From positions 1-64,000 of the forward strand of contig JAFRTJ010000008.1 of assembly GCA_017427185.1 (NCBI GenBank): a DNA stretch of 64,000 nt, written 5' to 3'. Each line of letters opens with the position of its first letter. The first letter of the stretch is position 1. The notes beneath the pieces are model-generated. The model saw only the letters and a program-made list of their open reading frames with translations. It made no database searches and was not told the origin of the DNA. Both the position numbers and the translations under genes were made by a program. Below, piece after piece: positions 37,402-47,265 of this stretch. This DNA comes from Bacteroidaceae bacterium. GTDB lineage: Bacteria > Bacteroidota > Bacteroidia > Bacteroidales > Bacteroidaceae.

Positions 37402-40275
37402 ATGAAGAGTTTAAGACGTTTTCTGCTTTGCCTGCTTGCCCTATTGGTAAGCAGTATGGCAAATGCCTTCGATTTTGAGGTAGATGGCATCAGGTATTCC
37501 ATCACAACTGGTGGAGTTGCAGTTAGAGGTTACAACAGCAGTGCTACGAATTTGGTACTCAATGGTACTGTTACTTACAATGGTACAACTTATAATGTAG
37601 TAAGCATCGCCTATTATGCGTTCCAGAATTGCATCAACTTGACGAGCGTGGGAGACCTGCCAGCATGCACCAGCATCGGATATCAAGCGTTCGATGGTTG
37701 CACCAGCCTGACAAGTGTGGGAAACCTATCGGCTTGCACCAGCATTGGAGGATCTGCGTTCTCAGGTTGCACCAGCCTTGAAAAAATAAGCCTAACTGCT
37801 CCCAATGTGGCAACATTGAGTAGCAGCAACGCTTTTTCAAAGAACACAACCATCTTTGTTCCTGCTTCCCTGCTGGAAGCATATAAGGCTGCCAACAACT
37901 GGAAAGACATCGCTAACCAGATTCTTCCATTAGGAGTAAAGACCGATTACGACATTACGGTGTATGCCCAAGAAAATTCTTCTGCTGTCCATGCGAAGAT
38001 TGGAGAATTGTATCTCGATGAAGTCATTTCGCTGAAGATTTCAGGAACCATCAACAGTTACGACATCATGGTATTCCGCAACAAGATGCACAACCTGCAC
38101 CATCTGGACCTCACAGATGCCCGTATTGTAGACAATAATCACGAATATTATACAGGCTATCATACAGAAGATGATGTACTGGGAGCAAACAGTTTTTACG
38201 ATATAGCTAATCTTTATTCCGTCCGGTTGCCAAAGACAATTACACGTATAGGTAATCGTGCTTTCTCCAATTGTTATGCTCTACATGAGGTTATTATCCA
38301 TGAGGGCTTGAAATGGATACCGGATGATACTTTCTGTCATTGTCATTTGCTAAGTGTTGTAATCCCTGAGGGTGTAACCTCGATAGAGTATGGTGCTTTC
38401 AACGGCTGTCATTTTCTGTCATCCATTTCTCTTCCATCTACATTAACAAATATTGGCGAGAATGCTTTCGATGGATGTTCCAGTCTAACTTCCATCACTC
38501 TGCCTGAGGATTTAGAAAATATTGGCTCTTGGGCATTCAACGGTTGTACTTCACTTACAGAAGTGCGTATTCCAAACACAGTGACAAGTATCGGCGATGG
38601 AGCCTTCGGCTTTTGTTCTTCCCTCACCGAAGTGCGCATTCCCAGCATGGTGACAACTATCGGTGATGGAGCCTTTCAGGAATGCCCTGCCCTGAAAGAC
38701 GTATGGACTTACACGCTGGTGCCCCAAAACATCGGGCAGGGCACCTTCAGCAACTACACATCAACTACCCTTCACGTTCAAAAGACAAGCTATGATGCCT
38801 ACTACTGGAACACACAATGGAGCCAGTTTGCCTCGCTAACTGAATTCGAGGGAACCTACAAGCAATGGCTCATCAACAACAGGACGGACTACGTAATAGA
38901 CGACAATACGGGCGTGATAGATACCGACGAGGATGCCACAGGAAAGATAGACCCAGGCAGCGGGCTCATCTCTGAGAATGAGGACGACGAGCAGGAGATG
39001 GGAACCATCATCATCGAGGCCGACGGATCGCTGGTGGGCAGTCTGATTGGGCACGGCCATATCTCATCGAAGTGGCTGAAGTTCCACATCGAGGTACAGA
39101 AGGCGAAATGGTACTTCCTCTGCTTCCCCTATCAAGTTCCCCTGAGCGACATCGAATGCGAGGGCAGCTGGGTATTCCGCTACTACGACGGAGCGGCACG
39201 CGCCCAGAATGGACAGGGAGGATGGAAGAACCTGCCCGCAGGAACCCAATACCTGGAGGCTGGCGTAGGATACATCTTCCAATGCAACAAGGACACGAAG
39301 CTGAAGATAAAGGTGAACACGCAGAACGTGAACCTGAGTCCTGGCGACATCATCAAGAACCTGACCACCTATGTGGCAAACAACATCCAGGATGCCAGCT
39401 GGAACCTGACGGGCAATCCCTTCACCAGCTACTTCAACATGGACGATATGAGTTACGAGAGTCCCATCACCATCTGGAACGGCACGAGCTACGAGGCAGT
39501 TCGCCCAGGCGACGATGACTACCACTTCCGTCCCTTCCAAGCCTTCTTCGTGCAGAAGCCAGAAGCGGTGAAGAACCTGCAGTTCCCAGCATCGAAGCGC
39601 GAGACCTACAACCAGTCGAAGAAAGCGATGGAGGCCAGCGTGAAGCGGCGTGCCGTGCGTGGCGTGAATCCCCAGCGTCTGCTGGTGAACCTGACCCTGA
39701 GCGATGGGACGACAACAGACAAGACCCGCGTGGTATTCAACGACGAGAAGACTGCATCCTATGAGCCTGAATGCGATGCCTCGAAATTCATGGCATCAGG
39801 CGTGCCTCAATTCTATTCGCTGGATGGCAAACAGGTATGTTATTCCATCAACGAGCGTCCAAACGGTGATGTGCAACTGGGCTTCTCGACACAAAGAGCC
39901 GGCACCTATACCATCGAGGCGACACGCATGGACAAGCCCATGCTGCTGAGAGACACGGAGACGGGCATCACCTTCGACCTGGCAAATGGAGGCTATGAGT
40001 TCAAGACAGAGGCAGGAACCTTCAACAACCGCTTCATGCTCGTAGTGAACACGCAAGCCACAGGCCTGGCAGACATCAAGACGAAGTTGGGCGTAAGCAT
40101 CATGTCGACCCTCGGAGGACTGGAAATCAATGGTCTCAACGGCACATCCACAAGCATCTACAGCACCGATGGCAAGCTGATGAAAGAACTCGACAGCGAC
40201 GGCTTCGTAAACCTGAAGAGCGGCATCTACGTAGTGAAAGTGGGCGAGATGAAAACCAAGGTTCTGGTGAAATAA
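37402..40275 (+). CDS. BspA-like leucine-rich repeat surface protein with T9SS tail
   Basis: The 957-residue product has a signal peptide (1-22), TpLRR/LRR_5 repeats in two blocks (about 60-155 and 270-440, pattern IGxxAFxxCxSLTS), a linker, a beta-rich region (about 560-790) with a carbohydrate- or ligand-binding look, and a C-terminal T9SS sorting domain (about 905-957, TSIYSTDGKLMKEL to GIYVVKVGEMKTKVLVK). BspA-type proteins mediate adhesion to matrix proteins or other bacteria. The gene is preceded by the structured leader and followed 12 bp later by the InlB/dockerin gene. Confidence 0.85.
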   Translation: MKSLRRFLLCLLALLVSSMANAFDFEVDGIRYSITTGGVAVRGYNSSATNLVLNGTVTYNGTTYNVVSIAYYAFQNCINLTSVGDLPACTSIGYQAFDGCTSLTSVGNLSACTSIGGSAFSGCTSLEKISLTAPNVATLSSSNAFSKNTTIFVPASLLEAYKAANNWKDIANQILPLGVKTDYDITVYAQENSSAVHAKIGELYLDEVISLKISGTINSYDIMVFRNKMHNLHHLDLTDARIVDNNHEYYTGYHTEDDVLGANSFYDIANLYSVRLPKTITRIGNRAFSNCYALHEVIIHEGLKWIPDDTFCHCHLLSVVIPEGVTSIEYGAFNGCHFLSSISLPSTLTNIGENAFDGCSSLTSITLPEDLENIGSWAFNGCTSLTEVRIPNTVTSIGDGAFGFCSSLTEVRIPSMVTTIGDGAFQECPALKDVWTYTLVPQNIGQGTFSNYTSTTLHVQKTSYDAYYWNTQWSQFASLTEFEGTYKQWLINNRTDYVIDDNTGVIDTDEDATGKIDPGSGLISENEDDEQEMGTIIIEADGSLVGSLIGHGHISSKWLKFHIEVQKAKWYFLCFPYQVPLSDIECEGSWVFRYYDGAARAQNGQGGWKNLPAGTQYLEAGVGYIFQCNKDTKLKIKVNTQNVNLSPGDIIKNLTTYVANNIQDASWNLTGNPFTSYFNMDDMSYESPITIWNGTSYEAVRPGDDDYHFRPFQAFFVQKPEAVKNLQFPASKRETYNQSKKAMEASVKRRAVRGVNPQRLLVNLTLSDGTTTDKTRVVFNDEKTASYEPECDASKFMASGVPQFYSLDGKQVCYSINERPNGDVQLGFSTQRAGTYTIEATRMDKPMLLRDTETGITFDLANGGYEFKTEAGTFNNRFMLVVNTQATGLADIKTKLGVSIMSTLGGLEINGLNGTSTSIYSTDGKLMKELDSDGFVNLKSGIYVVKVGEMKTKVLVK

Positions 40276-40287
40276 TCCTTCTGTGTC

Positions 40288-41112
40288 ATGAGAAGAACAT
40301 CCATTCAATACCTGCTTGCCTTGCTGTTTCTCTTTCCCCTAGGAGAAACAGCGATGGCGCAGGGTAATTTCAACCCCGACAATCCGCCTGAGCCAAGAGT
40401 GCTGAACCGCATCCAGGTGGTATCGTCGCCTGAAGATGTCGGCTATGTATCAGGAGCTGGCCAATACGAAACAGGGACGGTCATCAGCATCCGCACTTCG
40501 CTGAAATCCACGGATTACACCTTCCTCCATTGGCTGAAAGATGGTGTCGTTTACTCGCAGAGCATGAATTTCAACTATACGGTGGAAGATGGGAACAAAG
40601 TGTTCACCGCTGTCTATGAGTTCAACCCTGCAAACCCTGCCGAGCCTACTCTGCAGGCAAAACGACACATCTATCTAAACAGCAATCTGGAAGATGCCTG
40701 TTCCTTTAACCGCGCGAGTGGAGAGAAGGCGGATGTGGGGGCATCCGTATATCTGAGAGCGTATGCCAATCAGGGGTTTGTCTTCCAAGGATGGTATCAG
40801 GGAGACGTGAAACTGAGCGGAAGCAATCCGTTCTATTACACCTTACCCGACAATGACGTGACGCTCACAGCTCACTTCGAGTTCGATCCTGATAGCCCAG
40901 GCGATCCGCAGGGAAGCCAAAGTGACGTGGACAACCCTGACTTTTTGCTGGGCGACGTGAACCACGACGGAAAGGTAAGCATAGGTGATGTGGCAGTTCT
41001 GGTGCAAATCCTGAAGAGAGGAGAATTCGATGAAGCAGGCGATATGGATGGCAACAACGTCATCACCACAGCTGATGTGAATGCTTTAACGGACCTCATC
41101 TTGGAGAGATAG
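40288..41112 (+). CDS. Secreted InlB-type beta-repeat protein with dockerin-like C-terminus
   Basis: A 274-residue exported protein: signal peptide (1-25, ending AMAQ), two InlB B-repeat-like modules (about 45-115 and 125-205, each with a W-x-x-G/D core such as FLHWLKDG and FQGWYQGD), a short Pro/Asp linker and a type I dockerin-like pair of calcium loops (DVNHDGKVSIGDV near 224-236 and DMDGNNVITTADV near 252-264). It lacks a T9SS tail. It lies 12 bp after the BspA-like gene and is probably co-transcribed. In this phylum dockerin-like ends are seen without cellulosomes; a cohesin partner is not in the window. Confidence 0.8.
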   Translation: MRRTSIQYLLALLFLFPLGETAMAQGNFNPDNPPEPRVLNRIQVVSSPEDVGYVSGAGQYETGTVISIRTSLKSTDYTFLHWLKDGVVYSQSMNFNYTVEDGNKVFTAVYEFNPANPAEPTLQAKRHIYLNSNLEDACSFNRASGEKADVGASVYLRAYANQGFVFQGWYQGDVKLSGSNPFYYTLPDNDVTLTAHFEFDPDSPGDPQGSQSDVDNPDFLLGDVNHDGKVSIGDVAVLVQILKRGEFDEAGDMDGNNVITTADVNALTDLILER

Positions 41113-41157
41113 AGGAGCCAGAATCAGAAAAAAGATTGCTTGATTCAAGATTTGATA

Positions 41158-41183
41158 CGGAAGGGGGCTTTTCGGCTCCCTTC
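41158..41183 (+). terminator. First of two similar hairpins behind the InlB/dockerin gene
   Basis: GGAAGGGGGCT and GGCTCCCTTCC pair over about 11 bp with G-U wobbles around a four-base loop, then a short pyrimidine tail. It probably ends the BspA-like operon. Confidence 0.65.
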
Positions 41184-41293
41184 CTCGTTGTCGTTATGTT
41201 TCGTGATAGGCGAAGCCATCTTTTCAAAAAAGAAATTGGGGATTACGCTTCTGACAGGTAGAATTCTGCTGCCAATGAGCACATCCCAAAAAG

Positions 41294-41317
41294 AAGGGGG
41301 CTTCGCAGCTCCCTTCC
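41294..41317 (+). terminator. Second similar hairpin
   Basis: GAAGGGGGCT pairs with AGCTCCCTTC around TCGC with one G-U. The sequence is close to the first hairpin 110 bp upstream. It is followed by TTTAAACTAAACC and an ATGAAAAAA start, so it might also belong to a leader. Confidence 0.55.
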
Positions 41318-41508
41318 TCCAATTTAAACTAAACCTTAACTATGAAAAAATCTAATGTTTTATTCGGCACTCCAAAATTCGTAATAATCTTTAAAAAAAA
41401 CAAGATAATGATAACAAATGTTTATATGATTAGTTTTTTTTAACACTTTTATAGGGGCAAACACTCTTTTTGCATACAGAAAAGAGAACATAAATGGCAA
41501 AAATTGAC

Positions 41509-41516
41509 TACCTTTG
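41509..41516 (+). promoter_or_regulatory. -7 element of the miaB operon
   Basis: TACCTTTG followed by CA, 17 bp before the ATG at 41534; it excludes the open-frame start at 41504. Confidence 0.65.
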
Positions 41517-41533
41517 CAGTGCGAAAAAGGAAA

Positions 41534-42871
41534 ATGGCTCAAATGAAGAAACTTCTCATCGAAACATACGGCTGCCAGATGAACATTGCCGATAGCGAAG
41601 TGGTTGCTTCCATCATGGGAATGGCTGGCTATGAAGTATGTCAGGATTTGGAAGAGGCTGATGCCGTTTTCCTGAACACGTGCTCCGTGCGAGACAATGC
41701 TGAGCAGAAGATCGTCAACCGATTGGAGTTCCTGCATAGCCTGAAGAAAAAGAAGCAGAATCTCATCATTGGTGTGCTGGGATGCATGGCTGAGAGGGTT
41801 CGCGAAAAACTCATCGAGGAGCATCATGCTGACATTGTTGTGGGTCCTGACAGCTACTTGTCTCTGCCTGACCTGATTGCTCAGGTGGAATGCGGGCAGA
41901 AAGCCATCGACGTGGAACTCTCCACCACAGAGACGTATCGCGACATTATCCCCCAGCGCATCTGTGGCACTCAAATCAACGGTTTTGTCAGTATCACACG
42001 CGGATGCAACAATTTCTGTCACTATTGCATTGTACCTTATACACGAGGACGCGAGCGCAGCCGCGATGTGGAAAGCATCCTCCGCGAGTGCCGTGACTTG
42101 TCGGACCGCGGATTCAAGGAAGTGACTCTGCTGGGGCAGAATGTTAACAGTTATGCCGCCCCCAATCCTTCAGGGGAAGGGGATGTCCGCTTCCCTCAGT
42201 TGCTGCGTCTGGTTGCCCGTGAAGTTCCCAATATGCGTGTCCGCTTTACCACTTCGCATCCAAAAGACATGAGCGACGACACCCTGCATGTGATTGCCGA
42301 GGAGCCGAATATCTGCCACCACATTCATCTGCCCGTACAAAGTGGGAGCAATCGGATACTGAAACTGATGAACCGCAAATATACCCGCGAGTGGTACCTC
42401 GACCGTGTGGCTGCCATACGTCGGATCATCCCGGATTGTGGCTTGAGCACCGATATCTTCTGTGGATATTGCAGCGAGACGGAAGAAGACCACCAACTGA
42501 GTCTAAGCCTGATGCGCGAATGTGCCTACGACAGTGCCTTCATGTTCAAATACAGCGAACGTCCTGGCACCTACGCCAGCAAGCATCTGCCCGACGACAT
42601 TCCTGAGGAAACCAAAATCCGACGTCTTAATGAGCTGATTGCCCTGCAAAATGAACTTTCCGCAGAGAGCAACGCACGATGCATAGGAAAAGATTATGAA
42701 ATACTGCTCGAAGGGGTCAGCAAACGTAGCCGCGAGCAACTCTTTGGCAGAACAGGACAGAACAAGGTAGTCATCATCGATCGTGGTTCACACCACATTG
42801 GTGAAACGGTTCGCGTGCGCATCACAGAAAGCAGCAGTGCCACCCTGAAGGGAGTGGAATGCAAGGATTAA
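41534..42871 (+). CDS. miaB: tRNA-2-methylthio-N6-dimethylallyladenosine synthase
   Basis: Adds the methylthio group to i6A37 of tRNAs reading UNN codons. The 445-residue protein has an N-terminal UPF0004 domain with its cluster cysteines (Cys14, Cys50, Cys84), the radical-SAM motif GCNNFCHYC (Cys158, Cys162, Cys165) and a C-terminal TRAM domain. The start at 41534 is set by the promoter. It opens a seven-gene housekeeping run (miaB to folK) with short gaps. Confidence 0.93.
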   Translation: MAQMKKLLIETYGCQMNIADSEVVASIMGMAGYEVCQDLEEADAVFLNTCSVRDNAEQKIVNRLEFLHSLKKKKQNLIIGVLGCMAERVREKLIEEHHADIVVGPDSYLSLPDLIAQVECGQKAIDVELSTTETYRDIIPQRICGTQINGFVSITRGCNNFCHYCIVPYTRGRERSRDVESILRECRDLSDRGFKEVTLLGQNVNSYAAPNPSGEGDVRFPQLLRLVAREVPNMRVRFTTSHPKDMSDDTLHVIAEEPNICHHIHLPVQSGSNRILKLMNRKYTREWYLDRVAAIRRIIPDCGLSTDIFCGYCSETEEDHQLSLSLMRECAYDSAFMFKYSERPGTYASKHLPDDIPEETKIRRLNELIALQNELSAESNARCIGKDYEILLEGVSKRSREQLFGRTGQNKVVIIDRGSHHIGETVRVRITESSSATLKGVECKD

Positions 42872-42893
42872 CCGCGAGAAAACGAATTAAGAG

Positions 42894-43754
42894 ATGAGAA
42901 AGAAACATTCCTCCTGGCAATGGCAAGCACTGACAAGTACCATCAGCACGACGATGGTCCTCGTACTCCTTGGTTTGGTTGTTATCTTCGTGCTGACCGC
43001 CAAGAAGTTGAGCGAATCTGTTCGCGAGAACCTGACTGTCACTGTGGTACTGCAAGACGATGCATCTACTCAGGACGCCAAGAAACTCATGACGGAACTG
43101 AGCCAAAAAGCGTATGTTAACGAAATCGAATACATCAGCAGCGAACAAGCTTTGAACGAGCAGATAGAGGCTATGGGACTTGATCCTACGGAATTCCTGG
43201 GAACAAATCCCTTTTCCATCTCGATGGAGTTGAAGATGAAGGCAGACTATGCCTGCAATGACTCCCTTCTGTGGATCTCCAAGGAACTGAGTGAGAGTAA
43301 ACTTGTGTCTGATGTCATGTATCAGAAGGATTTGGTGGACAACCTCAACGAGAACCTGCAACGTGTCTCGCTGATTCTGCTGGTCTTTGCCGGACTTCTG
43401 ATCATCGTTTCCCTCAGCCTCATCAACAATACGGTTCGCCTGAGCGTCTACAGCCGTCGATTCATCATCCACACGATGAAACTGGTAGGCGCCAAATGGA
43501 GTTTTATCCGCCGGCCCTTCCTCGTTCGCAGTTTCTGGATAGGAATCCTGTCAGCGGTATTAGCAGATGCCATCCTGTTGGGGACGATTCACTGGGCATT
43601 CAAATATGATGCTGCCATCCGTCAATATGTTCCGATGACGAACATAGCGATTATGGCTGGCTGTGTTCTGATCTTTGGATTGGTCATTACCGTATTGTGC
43701 ACCTATTTATCTGTCACACATTATCTGAATATGCGTGAGAGTGATTTACATTAG
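42894..43754 (+). CDS. ftsX: Cell division ABC-transporter-like permease FtsX
   Basis: A 286-residue inner-membrane protein: one N-terminal helix, a periplasmic loop (about 50-165, ECD), then three helices, the FtsX pattern. With FtsE it controls peptidoglycan hydrolases at the division site. It follows miaB by 22 bp. ftsE is not adjacent, which is common in this phylum. Confidence 0.87.
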   Translation: MRKKHSSWQWQALTSTISTTMVLVLLGLVVIFVLTAKKLSESVRENLTVTVVLQDDASTQDAKKLMTELSQKAYVNEIEYISSEQALNEQIEAMGLDPTEFLGTNPFSISMELKMKADYACNDSLLWISKELSESKLVSDVMYQKDLVDNLNENLQRVSLILLVFAGLLIIVSLSLINNTVRLSVYSRRFIIHTMKLVGAKWSFIRRPFLVRSFWIGILSAVLADAILLGTIHWAFKYDAAIRQYVPMTNIAIMAGCVLIFGLVITVLCTYLSVTHYLNMRESDLH

Positions 43755-43788
43755 AAACATAATAAAGATATTCACACTATAGAATAAC

Positions 43789-44037
43789 ATGAACAACTTT
43801 GCTTTCAACAAAAAGAATTTCATTCTGCTGGCTATCGGAATGGTGATCATCATCATTGGTTTCATTCTGATGTCTGGCTCAGGCAGCAACGAGAAGGCCT
43901 TCAATCCTGAGATTTTTAGTGCCACCCGTATCAAACTGGCACCTCTGGTTTGTCTTGCAGGCTTTCTCTTCGTGATTGTAGCCATCATGTACAAACCCAA
44001 ATCTCGAATAGAAAAGAAGGAAGACAGCAATGAGTGA
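43789..44037 (+). CDS. DUF3098 small membrane protein
   Basis: An 82-residue protein with two membrane helices (about 13-30 and 48-68) and charged ends. The sequence [21 protein letters not shown] is of the DUF3098 type, found between ftsX and uppP in Bacteroidetes. The function is unknown. It overlaps uppP by eight bases, so translation is probably coupled. Confidence 0.8.
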   Translation: MNNFAFNKKNFILLAIGMVIIIIGFILMSGSGSNEKAFNPEIFSATRIKLAPLVCLAGFLFVIVAIMYKPKSRIEKKEDSNE

Positions 44038-44854
44038 TATACAAGCCCTCATCTTAGGTCTGGTACAGGGGCTCACCGAGTATCTTCCTGTCAGCAGCAG
44101 TGGCCATCTTGAGATTGGCAAGATGCTTCTGGGCATAGACTCAGAGGCAGGTGGACTGACCTTCGACATCATCGTCCACATTGCCACCGTCTTTGCTACT
44201 CTCGTTGTCCTATGGAAAGAGATAGGATGGATTTTCCGTGGATTGCTGAAGTTCGAATGGAACGACGAGACAAAGTACACGATGAACATCCTTATTTCCA
44301 TGATTCCAGTGGGTATCGTAGGTTTCTTTTTCAAGGACAGTATCGAAGCCTTGTATACCAACGAGCATATACGCGCCCTAGTCGTAGGTTCCTGTCTCAT
44401 CATTACAGCTATTCTGCTCACATTGACCTATTTCTATCAGCCACGTGAACGCGAAAAGATATTGCCTCTTCACGCATTCATTATCGGCATTGCGCAGGCC
44501 TGTGCCGTGCTGCCTGGCTTGAGCAGAAGCGGCAGTACCATTGCAACGGGACTCCTGCTTGGCAACAATAAGCAGAAACTGGCTCAGTTCTCGTTCCTGA
44601 TGGTAATTCCCCCTATTCTGGGCGAAGCGCTCCTTGACTTCAAACACATTTTCGCACCCAGTGCAGAGTATCTGGCAGAGCATGGAGCCACAACACCCAT
44701 CTCCACTTCTGCCATCATCATAGGTTTCCTGGCAGCATTCATTTCTGGATGCTTCGCCTGCAAATGGATGATTTCATTGGTAAAGAAATGCAAACTCATC
44801 TATTTCGGCATATATTGTGCCATCATAGGTGTGCTGGTGCTGATTCTGGGTTAA
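44030..44854 (+). CDS. uppP: Undecaprenyl-diphosphatase
   Basis: Dephosphorylates undecaprenyl-PP to recycle the lipid carrier for peptidoglycan and surface glycans. The 274-residue polytopic protein shows both BacA motifs: [15 protein letters not shown] near the N-terminus (Glu and Ser/His catalytic set) and [10 protein letters not shown] in the middle. The ATG lies inside the DUF3098 gene. Confidence 0.94.
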   Translation: MSDIQALILGLVQGLTEYLPVSSSGHLEIGKMLLGIDSEAGGLTFDIIVHIATVFATLVVLWKEIGWIFRGLLKFEWNDETKYTMNILISMIPVGIVGFFFKDSIEALYTNEHIRALVVGSCLIITAILLTLTYFYQPREREKILPLHAFIIGIAQACAVLPGLSRSGSTIATGLLLGNNKQKLAQFSFLMVIPPILGEALLDFKHIFAPSAEYLAEHGATTPISTSAIIIGFLAAFISGCFACKWMISLVKKCKLIYFGIYCAIIGVLVLILG

Positions 44855-44880
44855 AAAGCTATATATCGGTCATCTGACTC

Positions 44881-45597
44881 ATGAACTTCACAGAAGGAGA
44901 AATCTTATATTTCGACAAGCCGTTCACCTGGACAAGCTTCAATCTGGTTGCCAAGGTCCGTTGGATTTTGTGCAAGAAGTTGGGTGTCAAGAAACTGAAG
45001 GTGGGTCATGCAGGCACCTTAGACCCCCTTGCCACAGGCGTGATGGCAATCTGTACTGGACGTGCCACCAAACGCATCAATGAACTCCAGAATCACACCA
45101 AAGAATATGTAGCTACTCTACAGCTGGGAGCCACCACTCCTTCCTTCGATCTAGAGAAACCTATCGATGCCACTTATCCCACTGAGCACATCACACGTGA
45201 AAGAATTTTGGAGGTATTAGGGAAATTCATTGGGCAAATAGAGCAAATTCCACCTTCCTTCTCAGCCTGCAAAGTGGATGGAAAACGTGCCTACGACCTT
45301 GCCCGCAAGGGAAAAGAAGTCGAGCTCAAGCCCAAAGTTCTGGTTATCGATGAGATAGAGTTGCTTGAATTCTCTCCTGATACGATGCAGATGACCATCC
45401 GCGTAGTGTGCAGCAAGGGGACTTATATCCGTGCCCTTGCCCGCGACATTGGATTAGAATTGGGCAGTGGAGCCCATCTGATTGCCTTGCGCCGCACTAA
45501 AATAAATAATGTTCGCGCGGAAGATTGCATGAAGATTGAGGACTTTCCCCAATGGCTTGACCAACAGGAAATCGAAGACCATAAGACAAAAGAATAA
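44881..45597 (+). CDS. truB: tRNA pseudouridine-55 synthase
   Basis: Makes pseudouridine 55 in the T loop of tRNAs. The 238-residue enzyme has the catalytic Asp in GTLDPLATGVM (about residue 48-58), KxxxAY-type KRAYDLAR and CSKGTYIRALARD. It lacks the long C-terminal PUA extension, as in many Bacteroidetes. It starts 26 bp after uppP. Confidence 0.93.
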   Translation: MNFTEGEILYFDKPFTWTSFNLVAKVRWILCKKLGVKKLKVGHAGTLDPLATGVMAICTGRATKRINELQNHTKEYVATLQLGATTPSFDLEKPIDATYPTEHITRERILEVLGKFIGQIEQIPPSFSACKVDGKRAYDLARKGKEVELKPKVLVIDEIELLEFSPDTMQMTIRVVCSKGTYIRALARDIGLELGSGAHLIALRRTKINNVRAEDCMKIEDFPQWLDQQEIEDHKTKE

Positions 45598-45654
45598 AGT
45601 CGATTGCGACACCATAGAACAAATAAAAAATAATACAACAAAAACATAAAAAGG

Positions 45655-46737
45655 ATGAAACTCTCCCAATTCAAATTCAAACTTCCCGAGGATCGTATCG
45701 CCCAAGAACCTGCTCCCTTCCGCGATGAGTGCCGTCTAATGGTAGTTCATGCCAAGAGTGAAATCATCGAGCATCGCGATTCCTTCCGAGACATTCTGGA
45801 TTATTTTCAGGAAAAGGATGTTTTTATTTTCAATGACACAAAGGTTTTCCCTGCTCGTCTCTATGGCAACAAGGAAAAAACAGGTGCCAAGATTGAGGTT
45901 TTCCTGCTGCGCGAGTTAAACGAGGACATGCGTCTTTGGGATGTTCTTGTGGATCCTGCCCGTAAGATCCGTATTGGCAACAAACTCTACTTTGGCGAAG
46001 ATGATTCCATGGTGGCTGAGGTGATTGACAACACCACGAGTCGCGGGCGCACTCTCCGCTTTCTCTACGATGGTCCCCACGACGAATTCAAGCGTGCACT
46101 CTTTGCCTTAGGCGAAGCTCCCATTCCCAAGGAAATCATCAAACGTGATGCCACTCCTGCAGACCTGGAGGATTTTCAATGTATCTTTGCCAAGAACGAG
46201 GGTGCCGTAACAGCTCCAACAGCTGGCCTGCACTTCTCTCCCCAGCTGATGAAGATGATGGAAATCAAGGGTATCGACTTCGCTTATGTTACCATGCATT
46301 GTGGATTGGGTAATTTCCGTGCCATCGATGTTGAGGACCTTACCAAGCACAAAATGGACAGCGAGGAGATGCACGTCAATGCAGAAGCCTGCAACATTAT
46401 AAACAAAGCCAAGGAGGAAGGACACAAGGTTGTTGCTGTTGGGACCACCGTACAAAGAACCCTCGAAACCGCTGTCAGTGCTGACAACCGATTAAAGGAA
46501 TACGACGGATGGACCAACAAGTTCATCTTCCCTCCCTATGATTTCAAGATGGCTGACGCTATGGTTGCCAACTTCTACATGCCTTACAGCACTTTGCTGA
46601 TGCTCACCTGTGCTTACGGAGGCTATGATTTGATCATGATGGCCTACAAGGAGGCTTTGCGCTTCAACGAACATGATATCGAGAAGCGCTACCGTTTTGG
46701 CACCTATGGCGATGCCATGCTGATTCTCCAGGACTAA
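45655..46737 (+). CDS. queA: S-adenosylmethionine:tRNA ribosyltransferase-isomerase
   Basis: Transfers the ribosyl part of SAM to preQ1 in tRNA, a step of queuosine synthesis. The 360-residue length and signatures fit the family: [45 protein letters not shown] and [10 protein letters not shown]. It ends one base before folK. Confidence 0.94.
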   Translation: MKLSQFKFKLPEDRIAQEPAPFRDECRLMVVHAKSEIIEHRDSFRDILDYFQEKDVFIFNDTKVFPARLYGNKEKTGAKIEVFLLRELNEDMRLWDVLVDPARKIRIGNKLYFGEDDSMVAEVIDNTTSRGRTLRFLYDGPHDEFKRALFALGEAPIPKEIIKRDATPADLEDFQCIFAKNEGAVTAPTAGLHFSPQLMKMMEIKGIDFAYVTMHCGLGNFRAIDVEDLTKHKMDSEEMHVNAEACNIINKAKEEGHKVVAVGTTVQRTLETAVSADNRLKEYDGWTNKFIFPPYDFKMADAMVANFYMPYSTLLMLTCAYGGYDLIMMAYKEALRFNEHDIEKRYRFGTYGDAMLILQD

Positions 46738-46738
46738 A

Positions 46739-47152
46739 ATGCATAACCTGTACGTCAGTTTAGGTTCCAATTTGGGAGACCGAGAACAGATAATTCGCCG
46801 AGCTCTTGCGCTCCTCGATGAGCGTGTGGGCGCGGTGGATGCTGTCTCAACCTTCATCGAGACCATGCCATGGGGTTTTCAGAGTCAGCATCCGTTCCTC
46901 AATGCTGCAGCTCTAGTTCACACCATGCTTTCTCCTCGCCGTTGCCTCCTGGAAACACAACAGATCGAACGTGACTTGGGACGCACACAGAAAAGCACAA
47001 ACGGGCAATACCACAATCGACCAATTGATATTGACTTGTTGCTTTATGACAACCTTCACGTAGATGAGAAAGATCTCACCTTGCCTCATCCGCACATGCA
47101 CGAGAGGGACTTTGTCATGATTCCTCTTCGAGAAATTCTACCTTCAGAATAA
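46739..47152 (+). CDS. folK: 2-amino-4-hydroxy-6-hydroxymethyldihydropteridine pyrophosphokinase
   Basis: Activates 6-hydroxymethyl-dihydropterin with ATP for folate synthesis. The 137-residue HPPK fold is recognised by SLGSNLGDRE, ETMPWG, the ATP/Mg motif RPIDIDLLLYD and LPHPHMHERDFV. It ends the miaB-folK run. Confidence 0.93.
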   Translation: MHNLYVSLGSNLGDREQIIRRALALLDERVGAVDAVSTFIETMPWGFQSQHPFLNAAALVHTMLSPRRCLLETQQIERDLGRTQKSTNGQYHNRPIDIDLLLYDNLHVDEKDLTLPHPHMHERDFVMIPLREILPSE

Positions 47153-47193
47153 ATCTTTTTGCCACAAAGTACAATCCATTCAACTTTTCTTTG

Positions 47194-47201
47194 TACCTTT
47201 G
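47194..47201 (+). promoter_or_regulatory. -7 element of the metK transcript
   Basis: TACCTTTG followed by CACG, directly before the riboswitch aptamer; transcription should start near 47208. Confidence 0.7.
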
Positions 47202-47215
47202 CACGCAAATTCAAC

Positions 47216-47265
47216 ATGTGGACAGATTTGGGCTGCTTGCAACCACAGTAAAAAATGCTAAAAGG
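47216..47265 (+). ncRNA. SAM-II riboswitch (metK leader)
   Basis: The 50-nt segment matches the SAM-II layout: P1 strand TGTGG (47217-47221) pairs with CCACA (47243-47247), the loop has the conserved AGATTT, then GCTTGCAA before the 3' P1 strand, and the tail GTAAAAAATGCTAAAAGG carries the pseudoknot strand. Position just after the promoter of S-adenosylmethionine synthase fits: SAM binding would lower metK expression. A downstream pairing ACGATGT/ACATCGT (47267-47273 with 47298-47304) may be part of the expression platform. The start codon lies about 100 nt downstream. Confidence 0.85.

Larger units (their letters stand above)
41113..41508. other. Intergenic region with twin hairpins
   Basis: Two similar hairpins (41157-41184 and 41292-41318) are followed by a T/A-rich stretch with TTAACTATGAAAAAA and a 33-codon ORF (41342-41443) of uncertain meaning. 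Nothing else is recognisable before the miaB promoter. Confidence 0.5.
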
